Position numbers and translations under genes: made by a program. The notes below the pieces were generated by a model. That model had not been told where the DNA came from and did no database searches. It saw nothing but the letters and a program-made list of their open reading frames with translations. A DNA stretch of 64,000 bases from Bacteroidota bacterium (GTDB lineage Bacteria > Bacteroidota > Bacteroidia > Chitinophagales > LD1), in assembly GCA_018267385.1 (NCBI GenBank), contig JAFDYN010000007.1, positions 186,001 through 250,000 of the forward strand. The letters run 5' to 3'. Below, one piece after another: positions 25,795 through 34,277 of this stretch; within the stretch, counting starts at the first letter, position 1; every line of letters starts with the position of its first letter.

Positions 25795-27186
25795 ATGAAA
25801 AGATCACTCATATATATATGTATGCTGATGCTCATGGTGGCACTCAGCCATACAGCATATGCGCAATATACTACAGCAGACCGTGTCGTAGCTGTGGTAG
25901 GAGATAATATCGTACTCCAGTCTGAGGTAGACATACAGCTCAATCAGCAGTTGCACAATGCCAACCCCAATCCGATAGATACGGAGGAAACCCGCTGCCG
26001 GATATTCGATGGGCTGCTGCTGGACAAAATGTTTCTGGCTCAGGCTAATCTGGATAGTCTCACTGTTTCTCAGGAGGAGATAGAGGCGGAGCTTGACCGC
26101 CGGGTCAAATACTTCATCAGTATTTTTGATGGGTCTAAGGAGAAGATGGAAGCCTACTACGGCAAGAGTGTGGCCGAAATGAAGGAGGATTTCACGGAGG
26201 ATATCAAAAACCAGCTGCTAAGTGATAAGATGAAGGGCAAGGTTTTCACCGGTCTGAAGGTTAGTCCGCAAGAGGTATATGAGTTTTTTGCCAAAATCCC
26301 CAAGGACAGTATTCCCTATTTTAACTCGGAGCTGGAGATAGGTCAGGTCATTATGTTCCCGAAGGTGACCGAAGAGGAAAAAGAGGTCGCCAAAAAGAAA
26401 CTGGAGAAGATCAAAAAGGATATAGAGGGAGGTGCTGACTTCTCTTTGCAGGCTATTTTATATTCTGAGGACCCCGGCTCCGCGTCTAATGGCGGCGATC
26501 TGGGCATCATAGAGAGGGGTGAGTTGGTGCCGGAGTTTGAGGCTGTGGCTTACCGTCTGGATCCGCACAAAATGAGTGATATCGTGGAAACCCCATTTGG
26601 ATATCACCTGATACTGCTCGATGAGAAGCGTGGCAATAAACTGAAGCTGCGTCATATTCTCATCAAGCCGAAAACAACACTAGACGATCTGGAGGCTGTA
26701 AAGAAGAGGATAGACAGCGTCCAGCATCAGCTGGTAGCAGACTCGATGAGCTTTCGCGAAGCTGTAAATCAGTATTCTGATGATGAAAACCTCCGGATGA
26801 ATGGAGGGCTCATGACCAATCCTAAGACGCAAAGTACGTTTTTCGAAAAATCTGAAATAGACGGCACGCTGATCTTCACTCTGGACAGGATGAAGGTGGG
26901 GCAGTACTCAGAGGTGCTTCCTTTCACCAGTATGGACAAAACAGGGCAGGAGAGAAAGGGGTACAGGATCATCTATCTGAAGTCGGAAACTAAACCGCAC
27001 AAGGCTGATCCTTCTACAGACTACTCTAAGATACAGGCAGCTGCCAAACAGAAAAAACAACAGGACGAGCTAGCACACTGGATCAGATTGAATAAGGGCC
27101 ACGTCTTTATCAAGATCGATAAATCTTATTATGGATGCGATGTGATAAAGAAATGGCTCAGCACAGACAATGGAGCAGTAAAATAA
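25795..27186 (+). CDS. SurA-like peptidyl-prolyl isomerase
   Basis: Periplasmic chaperone/isomerase of 463 aa from the ATG at 25795 (earlier in-frame codons precede the signal peptide 'LIYICMLMLMVALSHTAYA'). The SurA N-domain begins 'DRVVAVVGDNIVLQSEVDIQ', the diagnostic SurA opening. Two parvulin regions follow: residues about 175-290 ('GGDLGIIERGELVPEFEAVA', 'TPFGYHLILLDEK') and about 290-410 ('LRHILIKPKTT', 'NGGLMTNPKT'). A candidate promoter element TATTTTG lies about 15 nt before the ATG. It works in the same compartment as the two preceding genes. Confidence 0.93.
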   Translation: MKRSLIYICMLMLMVALSHTAYAQYTTADRVVAVVGDNIVLQSEVDIQLNQQLHNANPNPIDTEETRCRIFDGLLLDKMFLAQANLDSLTVSQEEIEAELDRRVKYFISIFDGSKEKMEAYYGKSVAEMKEDFTEDIKNQLLSDKMKGKVFTGLKVSPQEVYEFFAKIPKDSIPYFNSELEIGQVIMFPKVTEEEKEVAKKKLEKIKKDIEGGADFSLQAILYSEDPGSASNGGDLGIIERGELVPEFEAVAYRLDPHKMSDIVETPFGYHLILLDEKRGNKLKLRHILIKPKTTLDDLEAVKKRIDSVQHQLVADSMSFREAVNQYSDDENLRMNGGLMTNPKTQSTFFEKSEIDGTLIFTLDRMKVGQYSEVLPFTSMDKTGQERKGYRIIYLKSETKPHKADPSTDYSKIQAAAKQKKQQDELAHWIRLNKGHVFIKIDKSYYGCDVIKKWLSTDNGAVK

Positions 27187-27249
27187 ATGCGGGGACAGAT
27201 ACAGCCTCTCAGTGCTTTTCACTTACTTTGAGCTAAACCACGGATAGCA

Positions 27250-28209
27250 ATGTACAACTCAGACGTAGAAGCCCTCGACGCATTTGCCCAAAAATATAAA
27301 GACCTGAAAGCGGAGATAGCCCGGGTGATCGTGGGCCAGGAGGAGGTAGTTTCCAATATACTTATCTCAATATTCAGTGATGGCCACTCTCTGCTGATCG
27401 GTGTACCTGGCCTGGCCAAGACGCTCACGGTACATACCATAGCACAGATACTGGACCTTAGTTTCAGCCGGATACAGTTCACCCCGGACCTGATGCCATC
27501 AGATATCATAGGCTCTGAGATACTGGACGAGAGTCGCAATTTTAAGTTTACCCGCGGCCCGGCATTCAGCAATATCGTGCTGGCAGACGAGATCAACCGT
27601 ACGCCGCCCAAGACACAGTCTGCCCTGCTGGAGGCTATGCAGGAGCGCACGGTGACAGTGGCCGGCCAGCGTCATAAGCTTGACCTCCCGTTCTTTGTCC
27701 TCGCTACCCAGAATCCCATAGAGCAGGAGGGTACCTATCCGCTGCCAGAGGCGCAGCTGGACCGTTTTATGTTTTCTATATCGCTGGACTATCCGAGTTT
27801 TGAGGAAGAGCTGCAGGTGGTGAAGAGCACCACCGCAGGTACGAAAGTCGATCTGCACAAAAAGATGGCAGCTACCGAGATACTTTACTTCCAGCAGCTC
27901 ATGCGCCGCATACCGATAGCAGACAATGTACTGGAGTACGCGGTGAGACTGGCTGCCAAGACCCGGCCAAACCGCAAAGAATCACTGCCTATGGTCAATA
28001 ACTATGTGGCATGGGGGGCAGGTCCGCGCGCCTCTCAGTATCTCGTGCTCGGTGCCAAATGCCATGCAGCCACTAAAGGTAAATACTCGCCGGATATAGA
28101 TGATGTAAAGGCAGTGGCGCTGCCCATACTGCGCCATAGAGTATTTAAAAACTATAAGGCTGAGGCAGAAGGCCTGTCGATAGAAAAGATACTGACGGAT
28201 CTGCTGTAA
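27250..28209 (+). CDS. MoxR-family AAA+ ATPase
   Basis: Cytoplasmic AAA+ chaperone of 319 aa. Walker A is 'GVPGLAKTLT' (about residues 56-65), Walker B is 'IVLADEINRTPPKTQSALLE', sensor 1 'FVLATQNPIEQEGTYPLPEAQLDRF', then the C-terminal lid. MoxR genes are usually followed by DUF58 and von Willebrand factor A genes; here the next gene is a glycosyltransferase, so the partners must be elsewhere. It is 63 nt after the SurA-like gene on the same strand. Target unknown. Confidence 0.95.
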   Translation: MYNSDVEALDAFAQKYKDLKAEIARVIVGQEEVVSNILISIFSDGHSLLIGVPGLAKTLTVHTIAQILDLSFSRIQFTPDLMPSDIIGSEILDESRNFKFTRGPAFSNIVLADEINRTPPKTQSALLEAMQERTVTVAGQRHKLDLPFFVLATQNPIEQEGTYPLPEAQLDRFMFSISLDYPSFEEELQVVKSTTAGTKVDLHKKMAATEILYFQQLMRRIPIADNVLEYAVRLAAKTRPNRKESLPMVNNYVAWGAGPRASQYLVLGAKCHAATKGKYSPDIDDVKAVALPILRHRVFKNYKAEAEGLSIEKILTDLL

Positions 28210-28289
28210 ACTCTCATCAGCACCAAAGCTGCTACTATTGCTTTTGTGGTAGAATTTTGCTTGATTCGTCAGAAACAATCCAGCCCTTC

Positions 28290-29480
28290 ATGCCCCGGGT
28301 CCTACGTATCATCAATCGGCTCAATCTGGGTGGTCCCACATACAATGCTGCTAATCTGACCAAGTATCTGGATAGCGATTTTGAGACGATGCTGGTGTCA
28401 GGCATGACTGATGATACAGAGCAAAGCTCACAATTTATACTAGATAAGCTGGATCTGCATCCTGTCTATATCCGTGAAATGTACAGGGAGCTAAATCCAT
28501 TCAAAGATTACAAGGCTTACTTCAAGATACGAGAGATCATCCGGGAGTTTAAGCCGGATATCGTACATACGCATGCTGCCAAGGCCGGTGCAGTAGGCCG
28601 TCTGGCTGCCTGGCATGAGCGGGTGCCGGTCATAGTCCATACCTTTCATGGGCATGTGTTCCATTCTTACTTTGGCCCGCTCAAGACCAGAGCTTTTTTG
28701 GAAATAGAGCGCTATCTGGCCCGCAGGACAGATGCTATCGTCACCCTCAGTGATATCCAGCGGAATGAACTCGCAGATCAGTTTAAAGTAGCGCCACGGG
28801 ATAAATTTGAGATCATCCCACTGGGCTTTGATCTGAGCAAATTTATAGAAGACAAGGAGCGTAAGCGGAAACAGTTTAGAGACCAATACCACATAGCTGA
28901 TGATGAAATAGTGATCAGTATAGTAGGCCGCCTGGTACCGATCAAGAATCACGACCTTTTTCTCCGTGCCATAAAGCTGGTATCTGAAAGATCCACTAAA
29001 AAGATCAGGGCCTTCATCATCGGAGATGGCGAGCTGCGCCCTCAGGTAGAGCTATTGGCGCGTGATCTGGGCCTGCCTTTCGGCCCGCAGCCTCAAGGCT
29101 CCCCGCGCTTGCTTACTTTTACATCCTGGATACGCGATATTGATGTCTCAAATGCCGGCTCGGATATCATAGCACTCACCTCTCTCAATGAGGGAACGCC
29201 GGTGAGCCTGATCGAGGCACAGGCCTCCGGGAAACCAATAGTCAGTACGAAAGTAGGTGGTATAGCCAATATACTGGTAGAGGGCGAGACCGGCCTGCTG
29301 AGCCAGTCTGGAGATGTGGAGAGTTTTGCCGGCAATTTATTGCAGCTCGTAGAGGATGATCACCTCCGCCATGCTATGTCTGATAAAGGTGTGGCGCATG
29401 TCCTAAAGAACTTTAGCCATCTGCGGCTGGCCCAGGATATGGGTGCCTTGTACAGGAGATTACTCAGTAGAGGACGGTAA
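28290..29480 (+). CDS. Glycosyltransferase, GT4/GT1 superfamily
   Basis: Cytoplasmic GT-B glycosyltransferase of 396 aa from the ATG at 28290 (MPRVLRIINRLNLGGPTYNA, the usual opening of this family); a TTG 33 nt upstream is less likely. The acceptor half has 'PDIVHTHAAKAGAVGRLAA' and 'VPVIVHTFHGHVF'. The donor half has 'SIVGRLVPIKNHDLFLRA', 'FIIGDGELRP' and the nucleotide-sugar motif 'LTSLNEGTPVSLIEAQASG'. It opens the exopolysaccharide gene run that continues with the Wza-, Wzc- and WecA-like genes. Confidence 0.93.
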   Translation: MPRVLRIINRLNLGGPTYNAANLTKYLDSDFETMLVSGMTDDTEQSSQFILDKLDLHPVYIREMYRELNPFKDYKAYFKIREIIREFKPDIVHTHAAKAGAVGRLAAWHERVPVIVHTFHGHVFHSYFGPLKTRAFLEIERYLARRTDAIVTLSDIQRNELADQFKVAPRDKFEIIPLGFDLSKFIEDKERKRKQFRDQYHIADDEIVISIVGRLVPIKNHDLFLRAIKLVSERSTKKIRAFIIGDGELRPQVELLARDLGLPFGPQPQGSPRLLTFTSWIRDIDVSNAGSDIIALTSLNEGTPVSLIEAQASGKPIVSTKVGGIANILVEGETGLLSQSGDVESFAGNLLQLVEDDHLRHAMSDKGVAHVLKNFSHLRLAQDMGALYRRLLSRGR

Positions 29481-29527
29481 TGTTTACGTTATCAAGCCCT
29501 CTACTGGGTTTATTATACCAATTATTG

Positions 29528-29535
29528 TAGGTTTG
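29528..29535 (+). promoter_or_regulatory. -7 box TAGGTTTG before the Wza-like gene
   Basis: Exact TAnnTTTG match ending 10 nt before the ATG at 29546, with a TTTA about 20 nt upstream as a weak -33 element. A weak hairpin (AAGCCC/GGGTTT) upstream could end the previous transcript. Predicted leader is about 5-6 nt. Confidence 0.45.
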
Positions 29536-29545
29536 TAGGAATTAT

Positions 29546-30343
29546 ATGATAAAGAAAATCTATTGTTTTCTGGGATTGCTGACGTTGCTGTCATTATCGT
29601 CTTGCAGGGTATTTTACCCCAATACAATGTTCAAGCAAAAGGATTATCAGTATTTTGAATTAGCCAAGAAGAACATAGAAGAATACGTGATCCAGCCCGG
29701 AGATGAGGTGACATTGCAGGTATATTCCAGAGACGGGTTTAAGCTCATAGATGTGCTGGGAGGAGCGACACATTCGCAGCAGGGCAGCAACTCAACCGTA
29801 GCGAGCACCGCTGGAAGGGTAACAGATATACAGTATCTCGTGGACCAGGAAGGCTTTGTGAAATTTCCCGTACTAGGTATCATGTATGTCAAGGGATATA
29901 CACAGAGCGAGCTCGAAGCCCAGCTGGCCCAAAGATATGCTTCTCTTTTCGTAAACCCTTTTGTAGTGCTGCGCGTTGCAAATCGCAGGGTATTCCTTTT
30001 CAAGGGTGACATGGGAATGGTAATCAAACTAAACGATGCACCTACCAATCTTGTGGAGGTGCTGGCTAAGGCCGGAGGGCTAGAGCGTCTTCTCAAAGCG
30101 TACAAAATCAAGATAATAAGGGGCGATCTGGCCAATCCGCAGGTTCGTATTGTAGACTTGTCTACACTGGAGGGCCTGCGAAGTGCGGACCTGATCGTAC
30201 AGTCAAATGACATCATATATATCGAGCAGCGCAAAAGTGTGATAACAGATTTTACCAGAGAAATTCTGCCGGTCATAACACCAGTGATCAGCCTGATAGG
30301 TTTAGTCACATCTTTCACCCTGCTGGCACGAACTATAAAATAG
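29546..30343 (+). CDS. Polysaccharide export outer-membrane lipoprotein (Wza-like)
   Basis: Outer-membrane export channel component of 265 aa. Lipoprotein signal with lipobox 'LSLSSC' (Cys20). The polysaccharide export domain starts 'YVIQPGDEVTLQVYSRDGFK' and includes 'YLVDQEGFVKFPVLGIMYVKGYTQSELE'. An SLBB-like segment follows ('VLAKAGGLERLLKAYKIKII', 'LIVQSNDIIYIEQRK'). A C-terminal hydrophobic stretch ('PVITPVISLIGLVTSFTLLA') could be the membrane helix. The Wzc-like gene begins 10 nt downstream. Confidence 0.92.
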   Translation: MIKKIYCFLGLLTLLSLSSCRVFYPNTMFKQKDYQYFELAKKNIEEYVIQPGDEVTLQVYSRDGFKLIDVLGGATHSQQGSNSTVASTAGRVTDIQYLVDQEGFVKFPVLGIMYVKGYTQSELEAQLAQRYASLFVNPFVVLRVANRRVFLFKGDMGMVIKLNDAPTNLVEVLAKAGGLERLLKAYKIKIIRGDLANPQVRIVDLSTLEGLRSADLIVQSNDIIYIEQRKSVITDFTREILPVITPVISLIGLVTSFTLLARTIK

Positions 30344-30353
30344 AGTCATAACG

Positions 30354-32828
30354 TTGGAAAACACCAATCCCAATATACAAAGCACCAAGGTCAATCAGGA
30401 GGGAGAATTTACCAATCCATTGGAGAATTTTAATCTGGGTCTCTTTCTCTATGTATTGAATAAATCTGTGATATGGATCATCGTAGTGACCATCGTCAGT
30501 GTGATCCTGTCATGGCTGTATATTCATTACTCCCCCAATATCTACCAGTCCAACGCATCGATACTTTTTATCACGGCTAACAAAGAAGCGCAGATACTGG
30601 GAGTAGAGAAGATCACACAGGAGCAGGACCAGGGAGAGATAAACCGTGAGATCAAACTGATACAGTCACCACTTATAGCAGAAAAGGTGTACAATAAGCT
30701 TCCCTTGCGGGTAGCTTACTTCAAAGAGGGAAGGTCAAAGATCGTATCTTCAGATTTGTATCTATCCAGCCCGTTCCGCATAGAAGAGGTGCCGGGTTTT
30801 ACACGGATAGAAAATGAGCCGATCTACATTACTATTATCAATCAGAGATCTTTTTCTATCTCTTACAATAATGCCGGCGGTAATTTTGAGAAGACTTTCA
30901 ATTTTGGAGATCTGGTAGTGACACCGCTGTTTCGGGCCTATGTCAAGAAAAACATCAATCGTTTTACCAGTGACCACATCAATGCTAATTACTTCTTTAA
31001 GTTTATGGACAAGGGGTACGTGATGCACGATATCATGAGCCACACCACTGTCAATGCGCTGGACCCTAAGACAAAACTCGTCACTATCACTTATGAGGAT
31101 AAGAACCAGGAAAAGACCAGGGATGTGACCGAGGCTTTGGCCAATGAATTTATAGAATACGATATAGAAAAGAAGCGGGAGAGTTTTTCCAATATTCTAA
31201 GGTATGTCAGTGAGCAGATAGATTCATTTTCTCTTAGTTTCGCCCAGTTTGAAGATTCGATATCAAATCTTCGTGCAGTAAATGGTTTTACAGATGACAA
31301 AGTAGAGACTAAGCTTAGTGAAAACAATGTCAAACTGGATGATCAATTGGATAAATTGAGGTCCGATCTTATAGTTTTAAAAATTTTCAGAAATTTCATA
31401 GCAAACAATACCAATCATGAAAATGTGCCGATTGTGCATTTCCAGGCGGCTAATTTCGACTTTGATGATGCAGTGACGGAGCTAAATGATTTGCGCGATG
31501 CCCGGAATATAGAAATGCTGGATGTCACCACAGAGCATCCGGAGGTAAAGCTGATGAATCAGAAAATTGTGCAGCGCCAGAGTGAGTTATTACAAAATAT
31601 AGATAACTCTATCCGTTTCACCACCGATGAGGTAAACAAGCTACAGCAGCAACTAGCCGAGATCAACAGCAAACTCCTCAAAATCCCGCAGATAGCATCA
31701 GATTTCAATAGACTGAACAAGGTAAGGGAATCCAAGGAAAACTTCTTTCTGAGCCTTATCAATCAGAAGTCCAATTATCTGATAGCAAATGCAGGTGTAG
31801 TATCTGATTATACGATACTATCTCATGCCAATCTGCCTGTAAATCCGGTTTCGCCACAAGTCACAGTGATCAGGCTGGCCGGGCTGTTGATTGGCTTGCT
31901 CATAGGCCTGGTGATAGTGATCATCCGATATTTACTGCATAAGACGATCATCTCAATACAAGAGATATCTTTCAAGAGCAAAGCTCCCATACTGGGTATT
32001 ATCCCTAGCTACAATGAAACACTCGAAAGGTCGCAGATAGTAGTGACCAAGGATCCTAAGTCTACTATTTCCGAGGCATATCGAGCTCTGAGGTCCAATT
32101 TTCAGTTTATAGACAATAGCCCTGGCCCGAAAGTAGTGTCTACTACGTCCACCATCCCGGGTGAGGGGAAAACATTCACTGCGCTCAATGTAGCTGCTAT
32201 CCTGTCTATGCTGGAGAAAAAGGTGATCCTGATAGATTGCGATATGCGGAAACCGCGTCTCAATAAGATATTTGAATCAGACAATTCGAAGGGTGTAAGT
32301 ACAATACTAAGTAACCAGACCAGTACGGTCGATTGTATTCAAAGGAGCAACATAGCCAATGTTGATTTTATACCTTCTGGCCCGGTACCTCCCAATCCAT
32401 CAGAACTGATCCTGCAGCCCCGGCTACTACAGCTGATAGATGAGCTGAGGGCTAAATATGATTTCGTGATCATAGATACACCACCTATCGGTCTGGTCAC
32501 AGATGCTCTGGAGATCCTGCGCCTGTCAGATTTCCCCATTTATATTCTCCGGGCTGCTTTTTCAAACCGTTCATTTATACTTAATATTAACAGGCTGATA
32601 GAGGAAAATCATATTACCCGATTGTCCTGCGTATTGAATGACTTTGGTCGCGGGGCTTCCAGTTATGGATATTATTATGGCTATGGATCGGGCTATGGTT
32701 ACGGCTATGGTTATGGCTACGGTTATGGCTATGGCTATGGATCGTCTCATGGGTATGGATACTATGGAGATGATGAAAAGAACCGCAAAAAGCTACCGCT
32801 GCTCAAGAGAGTTTTTACCAAAGGGTAA
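30354..32828 (+). CDS. Wzc-like tyrosine kinase / chain-length determinant
   Basis: Inner-membrane BY-kinase controlling exopolysaccharide polymerisation and export, 824 aa. It begins with TTG; no in-frame ATG or GTG fits between the previous stop and the Wzz domain. First membrane helix about residues 40-60, Wzz domain to about 170, long coiled coil about 255-450, second helix 'LAGLLIGLLIGLVIVIIRYLL' near 505-525. The kinase domain has Walker A 'STIPGEGKTF', A' 'VILIDCDMRKPRL' and B 'YDFVIIDTPP'. The C terminus carries a striking Gly-Tyr repeat (about residues 765-800), the expected autophosphorylation cluster. Three nt precede the next gene. Confidence 0.95.
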   Translation: MENTNPNIQSTKVNQEGEFTNPLENFNLGLFLYVLNKSVIWIIVVTIVSVILSWLYIHYSPNIYQSNASILFITANKEAQILGVEKITQEQDQGEINREIKLIQSPLIAEKVYNKLPLRVAYFKEGRSKIVSSDLYLSSPFRIEEVPGFTRIENEPIYITIINQRSFSISYNNAGGNFEKTFNFGDLVVTPLFRAYVKKNINRFTSDHINANYFFKFMDKGYVMHDIMSHTTVNALDPKTKLVTITYEDKNQEKTRDVTEALANEFIEYDIEKKRESFSNILRYVSEQIDSFSLSFAQFEDSISNLRAVNGFTDDKVETKLSENNVKLDDQLDKLRSDLIVLKIFRNFIANNTNHENVPIVHFQAANFDFDDAVTELNDLRDARNIEMLDVTTEHPEVKLMNQKIVQRQSELLQNIDNSIRFTTDEVNKLQQQLAEINSKLLKIPQIASDFNRLNKVRESKENFFLSLINQKSNYLIANAGVVSDYTILSHANLPVNPVSPQVTVIRLAGLLIGLLIGLVIVIIRYLLHKTIISIQEISFKSKAPILGIIPSYNETLERSQIVVTKDPKSTISEAYRALRSNFQFIDNSPGPKVVSTTSTIPGEGKTFTALNVAAILSMLEKKVILIDCDMRKPRLNKIFESDNSKGVSTILSNQTSTVDCIQRSNIANVDFIPSGPVPPNPSELILQPRLLQLIDELRAKYDFVIIDTPPIGLVTDALEILRLSDFPIYILRAAFSNRSFILNINRLIEENHITRLSCVLNDFGRGASSYGYYYGYGSGYGYGYGYGYGYGYGYGSSHGYGYYGDDEKNRKKLPLLKRVFTKG
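32655..32765. repeat. Tandem GGYTAY hexamers encoding a Gly-Tyr tail
   Basis: More than ten consecutive in-frame hexamers of the form GG(C/T)TA(C/T), with a few TCG/TCT interruptions, encode GYGYGYG in the kinase tail. Since each unit is two codons, gain or loss of units by slippage would not shift the frame. Confidence 0.8.
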
Positions 32829-32831
32829 ACT

Positions 32832-33935
32832 ATGTTTTTTGATCTGAAATATTCTGCACTCTTCCTTACCACCTTTTTCGTGGTATCAGTTTTGTTTTCT
32901 TTCCTGATCAACTGGCTCTTCCTCAAAGTCTCTTTCAATCTGGGTACGCGGAATAATACTGAACTACAGCAGGAGAGATGGTCTGCCAATGTCAAGCCTG
33001 CAATAGGTGGATTTTCGTTTTTTATCGTATTCCTGATCTCGATATCTGTCATTGGCGTATTGCCCCGGGAGAATCCCTTATTTCTGGATAAGCACCTGAT
33101 GGGTATCATGGCGGCCAGCAGCCTGGGATTTATACTCGGCCTGGCAGATGACGCTTATAATACAAATCCCCTCGTCAAATTTATAGGCCAGCTCTCATGC
33201 GCGTTTATACTCATATTGTCTGATGTCTATATCAGAGTGACGGGACAGCCGGCGCTTGATTTTGCCATCACAGTATTTTGGGTGATAGGTTTGATGAATT
33301 CGATCAATATGCTGGATAATATGGATGGCATCACCACCTCTATATCCGCATCTATTATTATTGGGTTGATAGCAGTGATCTTTGCCCGGGACATGCACCA
33401 GAATAATTTTAATCTGGTCATGATGGTGGGTGTACTGGGAGCGCTGGTCGGCTTCTTGTTTTTCAACTGGCATCCATCCAAAATGTTTATGGGGGATACC
33501 GGTAGCCAGTTTTTAGGCGTTTTTCTGGCCGCCTGTGGTATAGAGTACCTATGGCAGTACAAAGACAACCCGGATGACATACTGGAGTTCAAGCAGTTTG
33601 TGATACCTATGTTGATGTTCATAGTGCCGCTGATAGATACTATTACTGTTACATTCCGCCGGCTGCTGCGCAAGCAGTCTCCTTTTGTGGGTGGCAAGGA
33701 TCACATCACGCATATGCTATATTATTTCGGCTTGCGAGAGAGAGGGGTGGGCTATACGCTGGTGGCTATTTCTCTTTTATCCATCCCGCTGTGCCTGGTG
33801 CTCCTCACCGGTGCCGTCCGCTGGGACTGGGTTATGACCTTGCTTGCTTTTGTCTACTTCGGTCTGGCGTTTATCATCTTCCAGATCATTTACAACATGG
33901 GCGTGAAAAAGCGCGACGCTGCCAGCAAGGCATAA
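32832..33935 (+). CDS. WecA/MraY-family polyprenyl-phosphate sugar-phosphate transferase
   Basis: Integral membrane GT4-type enzyme of 367 aa with about ten membrane segments. It transfers HexNAc-1-phosphate to undecaprenyl phosphate. Signatures: 'LGLADDAYNTNP' (metal-binding Asp pair), 'NSINMLDNMDGITTS', 'HPSKMFMGDTGSQFLG' and 'RRLLRKQSPFVGGKDHITH' (the HIxH-type loop of WecA/TagO). MraY proper would lie in a division cluster, so this is more likely the exopolysaccharide or O-antigen enzyme. It ends the exopolysaccharide run and is followed by a hairpin. Confidence 0.93.
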   Translation: MFFDLKYSALFLTTFFVVSVLFSFLINWLFLKVSFNLGTRNNTELQQERWSANVKPAIGGFSFFIVFLISISVIGVLPRENPLFLDKHLMGIMAASSLGFILGLADDAYNTNPLVKFIGQLSCAFILILSDVYIRVTGQPALDFAITVFWVIGLMNSINMLDNMDGITTSISASIIIGLIAVIFARDMHQNNFNLVMMVGVLGALVGFLFFNWHPSKMFMGDTGSQFLGVFLAACGIEYLWQYKDNPDDILEFKQFVIPMLMFIVPLIDTITVTFRRLLRKQSPFVGGKDHITHMLYYFGLRERGVGYTLVAISLLSIPLCLVLLTGAVRWDWVMTLLAFVYFGLAFIIFQIIYNMGVKKRDAASKA

Positions 33936-34277
33936 AATATGAAAGGGCTTCCGAAGAAGCCCATTCACCCTAAAACCACCTTAAAAATTTTATCTGATAA
34001 AGATATTACCCATGTAGACACTGCACTGCTGCAATGGTTTAACGAAGGTGTATGTTTTTTTTGTTAAATGGTATGAGCACACCAGATCGTTAAACCTATT
34101 GAATCGATTGATTCGCCGATTTTTGGCCGTTTGTATACTATCACGCCAGATCACAGGCCACCACCGGGTCCATTTAATCGTCTTCTTCATATGCCGTCAG
34201 CGGCTGAGCAGCAACGCCCATTAAATGATAAATTTTACTACATCCCATATTATACCGTATCTTTAACGTCCTTTTTT
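33936..34277. other. Gap before the large PKD/CHU_C gene
   Basis: The gap starts with a terminator-like hairpin at 33945-33962 (GGGCTTC-CGAA-GAAGCCC). The rest is AT-rich, with no gene supported. A TATCTTTA at 34258-34265, a near match to TAnnTTTG, lies 12 nt before the ATG at 34278 and may be the promoter. Confidence 0.6.
33945..33962 (+). terminator. Terminator-like hairpin after the exopolysaccharide genes
   Basis: 7-bp perfect stem GGGCTTC / GAAGCCC with tetraloop CGAA, 10 nt after the stop of the WecA-like gene. It lacks a strong T tract, so efficiency is uncertain. Confidence 0.55.

Noticed and set aside
32655-32765. Possible CRISPR-like array
   Set aside because: The repeats are contiguous hexamers inside a coding region, with no spacers.
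32638-32847. Met-Ala-rich frame over the Gly-Tyr repeats
   Set aside because: An alternative-frame reading of the GGYTAY hexamers, with no start site and no family.
34131-34277. Upstream extension of the giant PKD/CHU_C gene
   Set aside because: The extension has no signal peptide and contains the probable promoter; the ATG at 34278 starts a clean signal peptide.
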